Part shown: positions 7,691-16,078 of the stretch, piece after piece
Layout of the letters: each line of letters opens with the position of its first letter
How positions within the stretch are numbered: the first letter of the stretch is position 1
Assembly (NCBI GenBank): GCA_934272845.1
Contig: CAKQSF010000001.1
Location: 124,001 to 188,000 of the forward strand
Length of the DNA stretch: 64,000 nucleotides
Origin: an uncultured Prevotella sp.
Lineage (GTDB): Bacteria; Bacteroidota; Bacteroidia; Bacteroidales; Bacteroidaceae
Direction: 5' to 3'
Program-made: the position numbers and the translations under genes
Notes under the pieces: generated by a model
Seen by the model: the letters and a program-made list of their open reading frames with translations, nothing else
What the model was told of the DNA's origin: nothing
The model's database searches: none

Positions 7691-10075
7691 TTATAATGCG
7701 TTAAGAACCGATTGTAATTCTGTTATGACAACGCGCATAGATTCTCTTATCTCCTCCTCTGTATTATCATTTATATATTCTGGAGAAAGGCTTTTAATCT
7801 CGTCTATGTGCCTCATCTTGAGCATCGTCGCTATCGGGAGCAAACGGTGGGCTACCTTACTTATGCCCTCAAGAGGCATCGTTTGCTCTAACAACAGGCC
7901 CCGTAATGTCTCCATATACTCCCCTACACTCTCCTTCATAGTGTTCAATATCTCCTTCTCTGCATCTGCATCACCAGCCGCAAAGGCGAGGAATGGATTC
8001 ACTTCATTACTTACCATCACTGAAGGAACTGACGGTTCTTTGCCTTTAGCAGATGGAGGGTAAGGCACTCCCAATATGTTTGCGATACTTTCGGTACTGA
8101 ATGGTTTGAACAAACAGCCATCAAAACCACTTTCCTCTATCTGTTTCTTGAAACTATCATCATGCGCTGTCATAGCGATGACTGTCATGTTGCTATGGTT
8201 TATGTGCTTTATCAACTCCATTCCGCTCATCTCAGGCATCTCAATATCCATAAACATCAGTGCCGGACGCTCGCTATGAAGGAGCGTAAGAGCATTAGAT
8301 ATGTTACTACACACATACACTTGCCATGTGTTTCCTACAATGCGAGAGAGCATCTCCTGTATTAATTGCAACTGCAACCTGTCGTCATCAAGTATCAGTA
8401 TCTTGTGATTGGCGTAGTGTTCATCGCGTTTTACACTACTGATTTTCTTTGGTTTATCCTCCTGTTCACATTGTACCGCCATAGAAACATTACATAACTC
8501 CTCCTCTAACGGTATTGTTACGGTAAACTCTGAACCTTTACCTACTGCGGAAACCACCTGGATTTGCCCACCTAACAATAACACTAACTCACGCGTTACG
8601 GACAAACCAAGCCCTGTTCCCTCTATTCCCTGTGCATTATCTAGACGTATGAATGGTTGGAAGACCTTGTCTTTGTCCTCTTGTTTAATTCCCTTTCCTG
8701 TGTCTTTCACACTTACTACGAAGAGGACTTTATTGTTCCCCATTGGGTTCTCTCGACCAACACGGCGCAATGAAGCCGTAATCGTTACGCTACCTGCGTC
8801 TGTATACTTAACGGCATTGCTGACAAGATTGTTCAATATCTGCCTTATGCGGAAAGCGTCAGCCCTACATATAGCATCACTAACGTTACCCTGACCACCC
8901 TGAAGAGACTTATCGTGCTCGGTTTTAAAACACGATGTCATCATTATTCCCTTCCTTTCTGCCAACACTCTTTGGGCATCCACACACTGTTGTATAAGTA
9001 ATGCTGGCGAGAAACTCACAGGTTTAAGTTCCATAGAACCATTTTCTAATTGGTGATAGTCAAGCAATTCTGCAACTAAGGCAGCCAAATGGTCTGCAGA
9101 ACTCTTTATGTTTTCGAGGCACGTCACACCCTTCTCGTCACTTACATAGTCACGCACAAGGTCTATAAAACCTGATATAGAGGCGGCAGGAGCCTTGATA
9201 TCATGCGTAATGGTAAGAAGCAGTCGCTCGCGTTGCCTCATTATACGCTGCGTTTCCTCATTGGCTTTCTCCAGATTTTCACGATACTGACGTTCTTTCT
9301 TATTGTCACGCCATATATAAATGAACATAATCAGAGTGGTAACGAGAGTGATAGCAGCAAGCAACGCTATCTGTTCCAACAGATTCTGTCGAGCATTTAT
9401 TGCCTGTTCTATAGATTTTTCCATTGAGAGACGCTCTTGTTTGTGCAGGTCATTGATTTGTTGTGCAGAGCGAACAGCAAGTTGTGCATTTGCCACCTGC
9501 AAATCTTTCATTTCCTTTGACACTGCCCTATCCTTACCCTTCGTATGTTTTTTCTCTTGTTTATCAATCTGTTTTAGTATGTCTGCCACTTCATTAGCCA
9601 CATTAACAGGCGATACCAGCGTATCAACAACGGCAACACTGCTATCGTGTTTTACGCTCAACGTCTCGGCATACTCCTTTCTGAAAGCATCGGCAAGTCG
9701 CTTAAAGAAGCCTTTCTTTGACTTTACAACCTCCACAACGGTATTTTGAGCCGCATGTGTTTGTTCCTTGTGCGATGCAACCACTACGGAGTCTTTTCCC
9801 ATACTTAGACTATCCATTTTGCGCTGCAAATAATTGGCATTATCTTTACCATGTATGGCGGCAGATAACTCCTTCAGATTAGTCTGTTCCTTTTTAAGGA
9901 GATCAGACATAACGCTATCTGACGCATTTCTCTTCTGTATGTATTCACGCGATGCCCGGTTGATAGATAGTATAGAAGTCGTGTTGCTATATACTAGACT
10001 AAGAGCCAGTACGAGCACAACAACTACAATAAAGTATCCTAAAGCCACCTTAAAAGGAAAATTAGTCTTTGGCAT
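7691..10075 (-). CDS. hybrid sensor histidine kinase with receiver and Hpt domains
   Basis: 794 residues. The first membrane helix spans about 9-30, followed by a periplasmic, coiled-coil-rich region, and the second spans about 235-256. The HisKA domain has His near 290 (TITHDIKAPAAS), and the HATPase domain has NLVSNAVKYT, DTGKGI near 461 and GTGLGLSVTREL. A receiver domain from about 553 has Asp near 607 (LMFMDIEMPEMSG), and a C-terminal Hpt domain has His near 744 (VAHRLLP). This is the full set for a His-Asp-His-Asp phosphorelay, the last Asp probably being that of the sigma-54 regulator at 5239-6579 (inference from neighbourhood). The ligand is unknown. It has its own promoter at 10153-10183. 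Confidence 0.92.
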   Translation of the reverse strand: MPKTNFPFKVALGYFIVVVVLVLALSLVYSNTTSILSINRASREYIQKRNASDSVMSDLLKKEQTNLKELSAAIHGKDNANYLQRKMDSLSMGKDSVVVASHKEQTHAAQNTVVEVVKSKKGFFKRLADAFRKEYAETLSVKHDSSVAVVDTLVSPVNVANEVADILKQIDKQEKKHTKGKDRAVSKEMKDLQVANAQLAVRSAQQINDLHKQERLSMEKSIEQAINARQNLLEQIALLAAITLVTTLIMFIYIWRDNKKERQYRENLEKANEETQRIMRQRERLLLTITHDIKAPAASISGFIDLVRDYVSDEKGVTCLENIKSSADHLAALVAELLDYHQLENGSMELKPVSFSPALLIQQCVDAQRVLAERKGIMMTSCFKTEHDKSLQGGQGNVSDAICRADAFRIRQILNNLVSNAVKYTDAGSVTITASLRRVGRENPMGNNKVLFVVSVKDTGKGIKQEDKDKVFQPFIRLDNAQGIEGTGLGLSVTRELVLLLGGQIQVVSAVGKGSEFTVTIPLEEELCNVSMAVQCEQEDKPKKISSVKRDEHYANHKILILDDDRLQLQLIQEMLSRIVGNTWQVYVCSNISNALTLLHSERPALMFMDIEMPEMSGMELIKHINHSNMTVIAMTAHDDSFKKQIEESGFDGCLFKPFSTESIANILGVPYPPSAKGKEPSVPSVMVSNEVNPFLAFAAGDADAEKEILNTMKESVGEYMETLRGLLLEQTMPLEGISKVAHRLLPIATMLKMRHIDEIKSLSPEYINDNTEEEIRESMRVVITELQSVLNAL

Positions 10076-10152
10076 TTTTATAAGAGTTTGTGTTGAAATA
10101 AAAGCAAGCGTAAATTGTTTTACAATATAGTAATAGTCTTTATCACTCGCTG

Positions 10153-10183
10153 CAAAGTTACCTATTTTTCACGAACTGTGCAA
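10153..10183 (-). promoter_or_regulatory. hybrid kinase promoter (-33/-7)
   Basis: Minus-strand TAACTTTG (10153-10160) with TTG (10181-10183) 20 bases upstream; leader of about 70 bases to the ATG at 10075. Confidence 0.6.
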
Positions 10184-10302
10184 GCCTTTTGACTGTGTGA
10201 AAGCATTGGTAGCATAGCAGATGTTTATTATTGGTTGGATAACCAATATCTCGCATAGCATATAAGGTTGTAGAATACGTTAAATCCCTTCTATTATATC
10301 TC

Positions 10303-10364
10303 AAAAAAAGTGTGATATTATTTCCGAATATCACACTTTTTTTGTAACTTTGCATCGTAACCTA
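10303..10364 (-). ncRNA. candidate very short minus-strand RNA
   Basis: A minus-strand TACCTTTG box (10371-10378) is followed about 45 bases later by a perfect 17-bp inverted repeat (10303-10319 with 10327-10343) whose minus-strand 3' side ends in CACACTTTTTTT, a terminator-like shape. The product would be about 60 nt. No good -33 element is visible, and a plus-strand TAACTTTG (10345-10352) faces the other way, so the assignment is tentative. Confidence 0.3.
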
Positions 10365-10607
10365 GCAATGCAAAGGTACAAAAAATACTTTTAAAAAAGA
10401 AACTATAGCAGAGTTTTTCCTATTGTCTAAAAGACAAAATGTAATTTTTTATAAACAAGACAAAACTTACTTTTGACCGTATTAAGACAGAATAAAGATA
10501 CCATTGTCAGATCACTAAAATAAGCAAGGAACATATCATTACGAAACAGGCAGAAAAAGTGCAGAGATTGACAGATTATATTAGTAGGAATATCTGTCAA
10601 TGCGAAA

Positions 10608-10649
10608 ACAACAACGCCCAAATTACAGTGTAATTTAGGCATTGTTGTA
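10608..10649. repeat. palindrome related to the 1621-1698 repeats
   Basis: ACAACGCCCAAATTACAG followed by TGTAATTTAGGCATTGTTGT: about 18 of 20 positions are complementary around a one-base centre. It shares GTAATTTnGGC with the array at 1621. The rest of the 640-base gap between the kinase and the Dabb gene holds no gene I can support. Confidence 0.5.
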
Positions 10650-10718
10650 TCATAAAAAGGTGTATACATTTCAATCAAGCACCTTTCATAATGTATATTT
10701 TACTCCATTGTACATTTT

Positions 10719-11027
10719 TTATTCTACCTGATAATCTAAACAGGTACGCTGCACTGTGTATGGACGCACCTTTGTGTTTGCTACCTCTACATGCGCAGGA
10801 TGCACTGCGTATGCCTTGAGTGACTCAAAGGAATCAAGGGTGCAGTCGAGCATTACGTCACAGTTTGATGTCTCAAGACGACCGTCTATGTTTACCTTTA
10901 CATCTATTATACCAGGCACTTTGCCTTTCAAGCCTTCAAGACCTGCCTTTATGCCTACCTTTATTTCAGCCTTCTCTGTATCTGAGAGTTCTGGATTCAA
11001 TGTCCAAAGGATTATGTGTTTTACCAT
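10719..11027 (-). CDS. Dabb-family stress-responsive alpha/beta barrel protein
   Basis: 102 residues, soluble. It begins MVKHIILWTLNPELSDTEKA, the usual opening of Dabb proteins, and continues with a helix, a VPGIIDVKVNID strand, the CDVMLDCTLDSFESLKAYAV stretch and HPAHVEVANTKVRPY, in the expected order and length for a single-domain ferredoxin-like dimeric barrel. Members are small cytoplasmic proteins induced by stress or acting on small polyketide-like or aromatic molecules; no substrate can be named here. It is the last gene of the minus-strand run pgi-azlC-azlD and is 40 bases beyond azlD. Confidence 0.85.
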   Translation of the reverse strand: MVKHIILWTLNPELSDTEKAEIKVGIKAGLEGLKGKVPGIIDVKVNIDGRLETSNCDVMLDCTLDSFESLKAYAVHPAHVEVANTKVRPYTVQRTCLDYQVE

Positions 11028-11067
11028 TGTTTTAAATGTCTTTAATAATGATTTATAATGGTCCGTG

Positions 11068-11373
11068 TCATACGAAGAGTTCAGTGAAGAACACTACCGC
11101 ACAGCATACCACCGCAACGGGGAACAGTCCCAATCCACACATAGCAGCAACTATGCCGATAATCAATGCAAGTACACCGGCTACTGGCGTTTGAGTGGCT
11201 TGTACTATGGCAGGAAATGTCATTACGGCAAGCGTTACATAAGGCACATAATACAAGAAACTGCGTAGGAATCTGTTGCGAATCTTACCACGTATGAGCA
11301 CCATAGGGACCACACGAATAAGGTTAGTCACCATTACCATAATCACTAAGTATATCAGTATGTGCCAATTCAT
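11068..11373 (-). CDS. azlD: AzlD-type branched-chain amino acid export subunit
   Basis: 101-residue membrane protein with four hydrophobic segments. The stretch TNLIRVVPMVLIRGKIRNRFLRSFLYYVPYVTLAVMTFP is typical of AzlD. It overlaps the azlC stop by 4 bases (ATGA), so the two are translationally coupled and should form the small-plus-large subunit exporter that moves branched-chain amino acids or analogues out of the cell. Specificity is inferred from the family only. Confidence 0.88.
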   Translation of the reverse strand: MNWHILIYLVIMVMVTNLIRVVPMVLIRGKIRNRFLRSFLYYVPYVTLAVMTFPAIVQATQTPVAGVLALIIGIVAAMCGLGLFPVAVVCCAVVFFTELFV

Positions 11374-12083
11374 TGTACGCTATCCTCCTCTTTTATCGCC
11401 ACAGGCTTTAGTATAGCAGCGGCAGCAGATATTACTAATGTCAGCAATATTGTTCTTGTACCAGCACTAAGCGTTGAAACTATAGGCATAACAGCGCATA
11501 ATCCACTAAGTATGAAACTCACTATTACGGCTATTCCGACAGCCTTATCCTTGCGAGAAGGTGGTATTATGATGGCAAGGAACATGCCATAAAGTGCTAC
11601 GCTCAATGCTGAGACGATGTTAGTGGGCAATACGTCACCAGCAATGATTCCCGACATCGTGCCTGATGCCCAAAAGATTGTGGATATCAATGCCGCTCCG
11701 AACGTATACGCAGGGGCGAGATTGCCTGGGTAGGCTATGGAGATGCCGAAGATTTCGTCCGTTACACAACACGCTACCAGTATGCGTTTCAGCAACGATG
11801 TACCCTCAGCAAACTTCTGCGATAGTGCGGTGCTCATAAGAAGGTAGCGCAGATTAGTAACAAGACTCATTCCTATCACCTCTGCATAGGTTGCTGATGC
11901 CGCCACAAGGGTGTAGACACCGTATTCCCCCGCCGATGCCCTTGTAAAGAAACTTGCTATAAAACCAGGTAAAGCGCTGATACCAGCACTACTGGCTATG
12001 ATACCAAGCGAGAACGCTACTGCATAATATCCTAACGCTATAGGTATGCCATCGCGAACACCATGAAGAAATATTCTGTTCAT
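11370..12083 (-). CDS. azlC: AzlC-type branched-chain amino acid export subunit
   Basis: 237 residues from the ATG at 12083 (MNRIFLHGVRDGIPIALGYY), which gives the usual AzlC N-terminus. The frame stays open to 12161, but that longer version starts with TTG just 2 bases from the pgi stop and adds a Lys/Cys-rich leader not expected in the family. It shows AzlC features: RDGIPIALGYYAVAFSLG, several membrane helices, and FTRASAGEYGVYTLVAAS. It probably pairs with AzlD through the 4-base overlap. Downstream of pgi on the same strand and perhaps co-transcribed with it. Confidence 0.88.
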   Translation of the reverse strand: MNRIFLHGVRDGIPIALGYYAVAFSLGIIASSAGISALPGFIASFFTRASAGEYGVYTLVAASATYAEVIGMSLVTNLRYLLMSTALSQKFAEGTSLLKRILVACCVTDEIFGISIAYPGNLAPAYTFGAALISTIFWASGTMSGIIAGDVLPTNIVSALSVALYGMFLAIIIPPSRKDKAVGIAVIVSFILSGLCAVMPIVSTLSAGTRTILLTLVISAAAAILKPVAIKEEDSVQ

Positions 12084-12163
12084 AACTAACTCCCGTCTGT
12101 CACCACTACGACAACAGACGGGATGTATCATTTTCTTTTTGCGATGTTCTAAGAACGGCAATA

Positions 12164-13519
12164 TTAATCTTCTGCCGCCAATTTCTCTCTTATAGCCTTT
12201 GTCTCGGCTTCATAACCAGGCTTCTCTAGAAGCGCAAACATATTCTTCTTGTAAGCCTCAACACCTGGTTGGTTGAAGGCATTTACGCCAAGAAGTTGAC
12301 CAGAGATGCCGCAAGCGAGTTCAAAGAAGTATATGAGTTGACCATAGTTGTATGCATCAAGGCGCTCAATAGAGATGAGGATGTTTGGCACGCCACCATC
12401 AACGTGAGCGAGGCGTGTACCGAGTTCTGCGTTCTTATTAACTTCATCGATGTGCTTTCCTGCCAGGAAGTTAAGTCCATCGAGGTTCTCTGCATCTGCT
12501 GGGAAGAGCAGACTACGCTCTGGTTTCTCTACAGATATGCATGTTTCGAAGATAGTACGCTCGCCATCTTGAATCCACTGCCCCATTGAGTGCAGGTCGG
12601 TTGTGAAGTCACATGATGCAGGGAAGATACCCTTACCGTCCTTACCCTCAGACTCTCCATACAACTGCTTCCACCACTCTGCGTAGTAATGTAACTTTGG
12701 CTGATAGTTAATGAGTATCTCTATCTTCTTGCCGTTCTGGTAAAGTGCATTACGTGTGGCAGCATATATAGCGGCAGGATTCTCCTCAAATGGCACATCG
12801 ATGGCACACTGTGCCTCCATTGCCTGTGCGCCTGCTACAAGTTGTTCAATGTCTATGCCTGCGCATGCGATAGGAAGAAGTCCTACTGGTGTCAGCACAG
12901 AGAAACGACCACCTACGTTATCAGGTATGATGAATGAGCGATAACCTTCCTTGTCAGCGCAAGTACGTGCTGCCCCCTTCTTTGCGTCAGTAACAGCGAC
13001 GATAAGTCCTTTTGCCGCTTCCTTACCTACCTGTGCCTCAAGTTGTGTCTTTAACAGACGGAACGTAAGCGCAGTTTCTGTAGTTGTGCCCGACTTTGAT
13101 ATGTTAATGATGGCGAATGTCTTACCTTTCAGATACTCAGTCAGTTCAGATAGGTAGTCCTCACCGATATTATTGCCAGCAAATACGACAGCAGGTGTCT
13201 TAGCATCCTTTACGAGCCATGCGAAAGAATTTTGTAATCCTTCAATAACAGAGCGTGCTCCAAGGTAAGAACCACCAATACCTGCCACTACTATCACTTC
13301 AGCCTTAGAACGTAGATCAGCAGCAACTGCCTTAACCTCAGCAATAAACTCAGGTGTTATTGATGAAGGAAGATGCAACCATCCAAGGAAGTCATTTCCA
13401 GGAACAGTACCCTCTTCCAATCCTTTACGTGCTTCATTCACCTTGTCTTTGAATGCCATTACCGCACCAGCAGGAAGAAACTGCTGTGCTTTTCTGATGT
13501 CTAATGAGATGCTTTTCAT
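12164..13519 (-). CDS. pgi: glucose-6-phosphate isomerase
   Basis: Interconverts glucose-6-phosphate and fructose-6-phosphate in glycolysis and gluconeogenesis; cytoplasmic. 451 residues, the short bacterial form. Visible motifs are [12 protein letters not shown], the phosphate-binding [24 protein letters not shown], and the active-site stretch [17 protein letters not shown] followed by [14 protein letters not shown]. The start is the ATG at 13519, matching the family N-terminus. The promoter is at 13634-13664. The azl genes follow on the same strand. Confidence 0.96.
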   Translation of the reverse strand: MKSISLDIRKAQQFLPAGAVMAFKDKVNEARKGLEEGTVPGNDFLGWLHLPSSITPEFIAEVKAVAADLRSKAEVIVVAGIGGSYLGARSVIEGLQNSFAWLVKDAKTPAVVFAGNNIGEDYLSELTEYLKGKTFAIINISKSGTTTETALTFRLLKTQLEAQVGKEAAKGLIVAVTDAKKGAARTCADKEGYRSFIIPDNVGGRFSVLTPVGLLPIACAGIDIEQLVAGAQAMEAQCAIDVPFEENPAAIYAATRNALYQNGKKIEILINYQPKLHYYAEWWKQLYGESEGKDGKGIFPASCDFTTDLHSMGQWIQDGERTIFETCISVEKPERSLLFPADAENLDGLNFLAGKHIDEVNKNAELGTRLAHVDGGVPNILISIERLDAYNYGQLIYFFELACGISGQLLGVNAFNQPGVEAYKKNMFALLEKPGYEAETKAIREKLAAED

Positions 13520-13633
13520 TTTGCTATTATTGTATTATTAGTAATTATCAGTATTTTGTGATGTAGACTACTTTCCTGTTTTTTGGTTATCACACGACTT
13601 TTTGCATCACTTTACCACATAATTTTATTGACG

Positions 13634-13664
13634 CAAAGGTACTAATATTATTTCGTTTCTCCAA
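13634..13664 (-). promoter_or_regulatory. pgi promoter (-33/-7)
   Basis: Minus-strand TACCTTTG (13634-13641) with TTG (13662-13664) and a 20-base gap; leader of about 107 bases. Confidence 0.6.
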
Positions 13665-13704
13665 ATGTCTTAACATTAATTCCCAAGAATATATATAAAA
13701 AAAT

Positions 13705-13746
13705 GGCGTAAACATTTGTATATGCAACTACAAACGTTTACGCCAT
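13705..13746 (-). terminator. rpmE terminator
   Basis: TGGCGTAAAC and GTTTACGCCA arms extended inwards to about 17 bp with one mismatch. On the minus strand the stem is followed by TTTTTTTATATA. Confidence 0.8.
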
Positions 13747-13780
13747 AAGTCCGCTTACTTGCGGATGAAGGTAATATCTC

Positions 13781-14032
13781 TTACTTCTTCAGGTTACCGT
13801 AGCGGTTCATGAAGCGGTCAACACGACCTGCAGTATCAACGAGCTTGCTCTTACCTGTGTAGAATGGGTGTGAGCTGCTTGAGATTTCGACCTTTACCAC
13901 TGGGTAAGTCTCGCCTTCAAATTCTACTGTATCACTAGTCTTACAAGTAGACTTTGTAAGGAACATATCGCCGTTGGACATATCCTTGAATACGACGGGG
14001 CGATAGTTTTCTGGATGAAGATTCTTTTTCAT
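13781..14032 (-). CDS. rpmE: 50S ribosomal protein L31, type B
   Basis: 83-residue large-subunit protein. It opens [21 protein letters not shown], has the conserved [23 protein letters not shown] segment and lacks the CxxC zinc-binding cysteines, so this is the zinc-independent (B, or Ykt-like) form, extended in the N-terminal half relative to the zinc form. It is a single-gene unit with its own promoter (14071-14100) and terminator (13705-13746). Confidence 0.95.
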   Translation of the reverse strand: MKKNLHPENYRPVVFKDMSNGDMFLTKSTCKTSDTVEFEGETYPVVKVEISSSSHPFYTGKSKLVDTAGRVDRFMNRYGNLKK

Positions 14033-14070
14033 TTTGTTATTTTATTGTTTTGATAAATAAATTGCGACAG

Positions 14071-14100
14071 CAAAGTTACTAATAATCAGTGAGACTGCAA
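14071..14100 (-). promoter_or_regulatory. rpmE promoter (-33/-7)
   Basis: Minus-strand TAACTTTG (14071-14078) with TTG (14098-14100) and a 19-base gap; leader of about 31 bases. Confidence 0.6.
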
Positions 14101-14144
14101 AATTTTATCATTAAAACCTTGCTTTCTCCTGTATTTTTTAACAC

Positions 14145-15896
14145 TTATTCCTTTATTGACTGTATCTTTTTCTTCATAAGATCCAGTTCATCACGTAGTT
14201 TATCAGCCTTGCGATTCATTTCGTCTATGAGCGAGTTACCCTTCTTACTGCTTGCTGAAAGGAAGTTGAGGTTTGTCTCATAGTTAGCGAGTTCTGCCTT
14301 CATGGCATCATAACGACGCTGCAGACGGTTACGCTCACTATCAATAGCAGCCTCACCGCGCTTTGCAACTTCCTTGATTCCTTGTTTGAAAGCATTCAGG
14401 CGGCGGTCTGCGCGTGATTTGTTCAACTTCTTATACACTGCATCGAGTGCTGCATGGTACGCCTCATAGATTTTATCTTTCTCCTTGAATGGTACATGAC
14501 CTATAGAGTTAAACTCCTCTGTCAGTACCTGTACCTTCTGGCGCAGATCATCAGTTGCTTCCTCATCACAAAGTGTGCGTAGTCTCTCAACCACCTCATT
14601 TTTCTTTGCGAGGTTCTCTTGCTGTTCGTTACGAGCACCAGCATTAGCAGCATTACGTGCATTAAAGAACTTATCGCATGCGCCAATGAATTCATTCCAC
14701 AATGCATCGCCCACCTTACGTGGTACCATGCCTATTTCCTTCCATTCCTTTTGCAACTGCACTAACTTATCCGCAGTTTGCTTCCACTCAGTGCTATCCT
14801 GTAGAGCCTGTGCCTGTCGTACAAGTTCTTCCTTCTTATTGATATTTTCCTGGAAGCGTGAACGCAGTTCATTAAAGAATTCATTCTTGGCAACGAAGAA
14901 CTGATCGCACGCAGTACGGAAGCGGTCAAATATCTTTATATTCATTGCCTTAGGCGCAAAACCTATATTTTTCCACTCAGCCTGCAGTGCTATTACTTCC
15001 TTAGCCTTTGCCTCCCAGTCGGCAGCCGTCTTACAGTCTGCAGTAGATATCATCTCAACCTTGTCACAGAGTTCGCTTTTCTTTGCAAGGTTTTCCTCTT
15101 GTTGCTGTCTAATAGCCTCATAATGCGCAGCATGTTTACGGTTAATCACCGTGCTTGCCTGCTTAAAACGAGTCCATATCTGCTCACGCATTTCCTTTGC
15201 AACAGGACCGATTTCGCGATACTGGTTATGTAGTTCCTGCAATTGATGGAAAGCACTTATCACGTCATCCTCTTCAGCCAATTTCTCAGCAGCCTCACAT
15301 AGTGCAGTTTTCATCTCCAGATTCTTTTTGAAGTCATACTCACGCGCTTCAAAATTCATCTTCAGGAGGTCATAGAACTGCTCTTGAACCAGTTTATAGT
15401 TATTCCACAACTCAGTAGCGTTTTCCGCAGGCACCTGCTTCAGTTCTTTCCATTCCTGCTGCAACTGCTTCACCTCTTGGAATGCGTTTGCCGCCTCTTC
15501 CGGTGTAGTTGTGAGTTCCTTAATACGTTCCAATATCTCTTGTTTACGCTTAAGGTTATTTTGTTTTTCCTCTTCCAGTTTCTGCATTACCTGTTGTCTG
15601 CGTTCCTTAATAACGTTCATAGCAGACTTAAACTCCTCTTCTTGAGGGTCAGGCAGTACTACATACTGCATAGGGTCACCACCTCCGTCAAGGTATTCCT
15701 TCTGTGCTGCATCACGTTCTACCGTAAGGAAATGGTAGAATACAGTCTTCAGGTGATCGAGTTCGGCTTTACTAACCTCTTCTTCACTCTGTGCTAGTTC
15801 TTTGATACGCGCAACTACTTCCTCCTTGGAGGTGTAAAGACGCTTTTCTGGAGCCACTTCCTGTGGCTGCTGCGTCATCTCTTGAGACTCCATCAT
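14145..15896 (-). CDS. DUF349 repeat protein
   Basis: 583 residues from the ATG at 15896 (MMESQEMTQ). The frame extends to a TTG at 15944, which is less likely. After a Gln/Pro-rich leader the protein is almost entirely charged helix, made of about five DUF349 units of roughly 70-75 residues, each with a core like LQKEWKEIGMVPRKVGDALWNEF or AEWKNIGFAPKAMNIKIFDRF. The C-terminus (RNRLQRRYDAMKAEL onward) is a predicted coiled coil. No signal peptide. Such proteins are universal in Bacteroidetes but of unknown biochemical role. Divergent from the MATE gene. Confidence 0.88.
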   Translation of the reverse strand: MMESQEMTQQPQEVAPEKRLYTSKEEVVARIKELAQSEEEVSKAELDHLKTVFYHFLTVERDAAQKEYLDGGGDPMQYVVLPDPQEEEFKSAMNVIKERRQQVMQKLEEEKQNNLKRKQEILERIKELTTTPEEAANAFQEVKQLQQEWKELKQVPAENATELWNNYKLVQEQFYDLLKMNFEAREYDFKKNLEMKTALCEAAEKLAEEDDVISAFHQLQELHNQYREIGPVAKEMREQIWTRFKQASTVINRKHAAHYEAIRQQQEENLAKKSELCDKVEMISTADCKTAADWEAKAKEVIALQAEWKNIGFAPKAMNIKIFDRFRTACDQFFVAKNEFFNELRSRFQENINKKEELVRQAQALQDSTEWKQTADKLVQLQKEWKEIGMVPRKVGDALWNEFIGACDKFFNARNAANAGARNEQQENLAKKNEVVERLRTLCDEEATDDLRQKVQVLTEEFNSIGHVPFKEKDKIYEAYHAALDAVYKKLNKSRADRRLNAFKQGIKEVAKRGEAAIDSERNRLQRRYDAMKAELANYETNLNFLSASSKKGNSLIDEMNRKADKLRDELDLMKKKIQSIKE

Positions 15897-15968
15897 TTTT
15901 TCTTTGATTAATGATTCGATGTACTTTAGCCCAATAGGGCACAAACATTATAGTGAAAATTTTTGGTA

Positions 15969-15999
15969 CAAAAGTACTTAAAAGATTTTATATGGGCAA
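15969..15999 (-). promoter_or_regulatory. DUF349 gene promoter (-33/-7)
   Basis: Minus-strand TACTTTTG (15969-15976) with TTG (15997-15999) and a 20-base gap. A start near 15962 leaves about 65 bases of leader before the ATG at 15896. Confidence 0.5.
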
Positions 16000-16051
16000 A
16001 ACATTTTATGAAAAAATCCCTTTTTTGATGTATTTTTCGATGAAAAAGCAC

Positions 16052-16059
16052 TACCTTTG
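16052..16059 (+). promoter_or_regulatory. -7 box of the MATE exporter gene
   Basis: TACCTTTG 20 bases before the ATG at 16079. It supports that ATG over upstream in-frame starts, which would lie outside the transcript. Confidence 0.55.
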
Positions 16060-16078
16060 CATACTATTTGGCTTACTT

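Noticed and set aside
10427..10678. 83-residue minus-strand open frame
   Set aside because: It overlaps the palindromic repeat at 10608, has no promoter or family resemblance, and its composition is Phe/Leu/Cys-rich as in chance frames.
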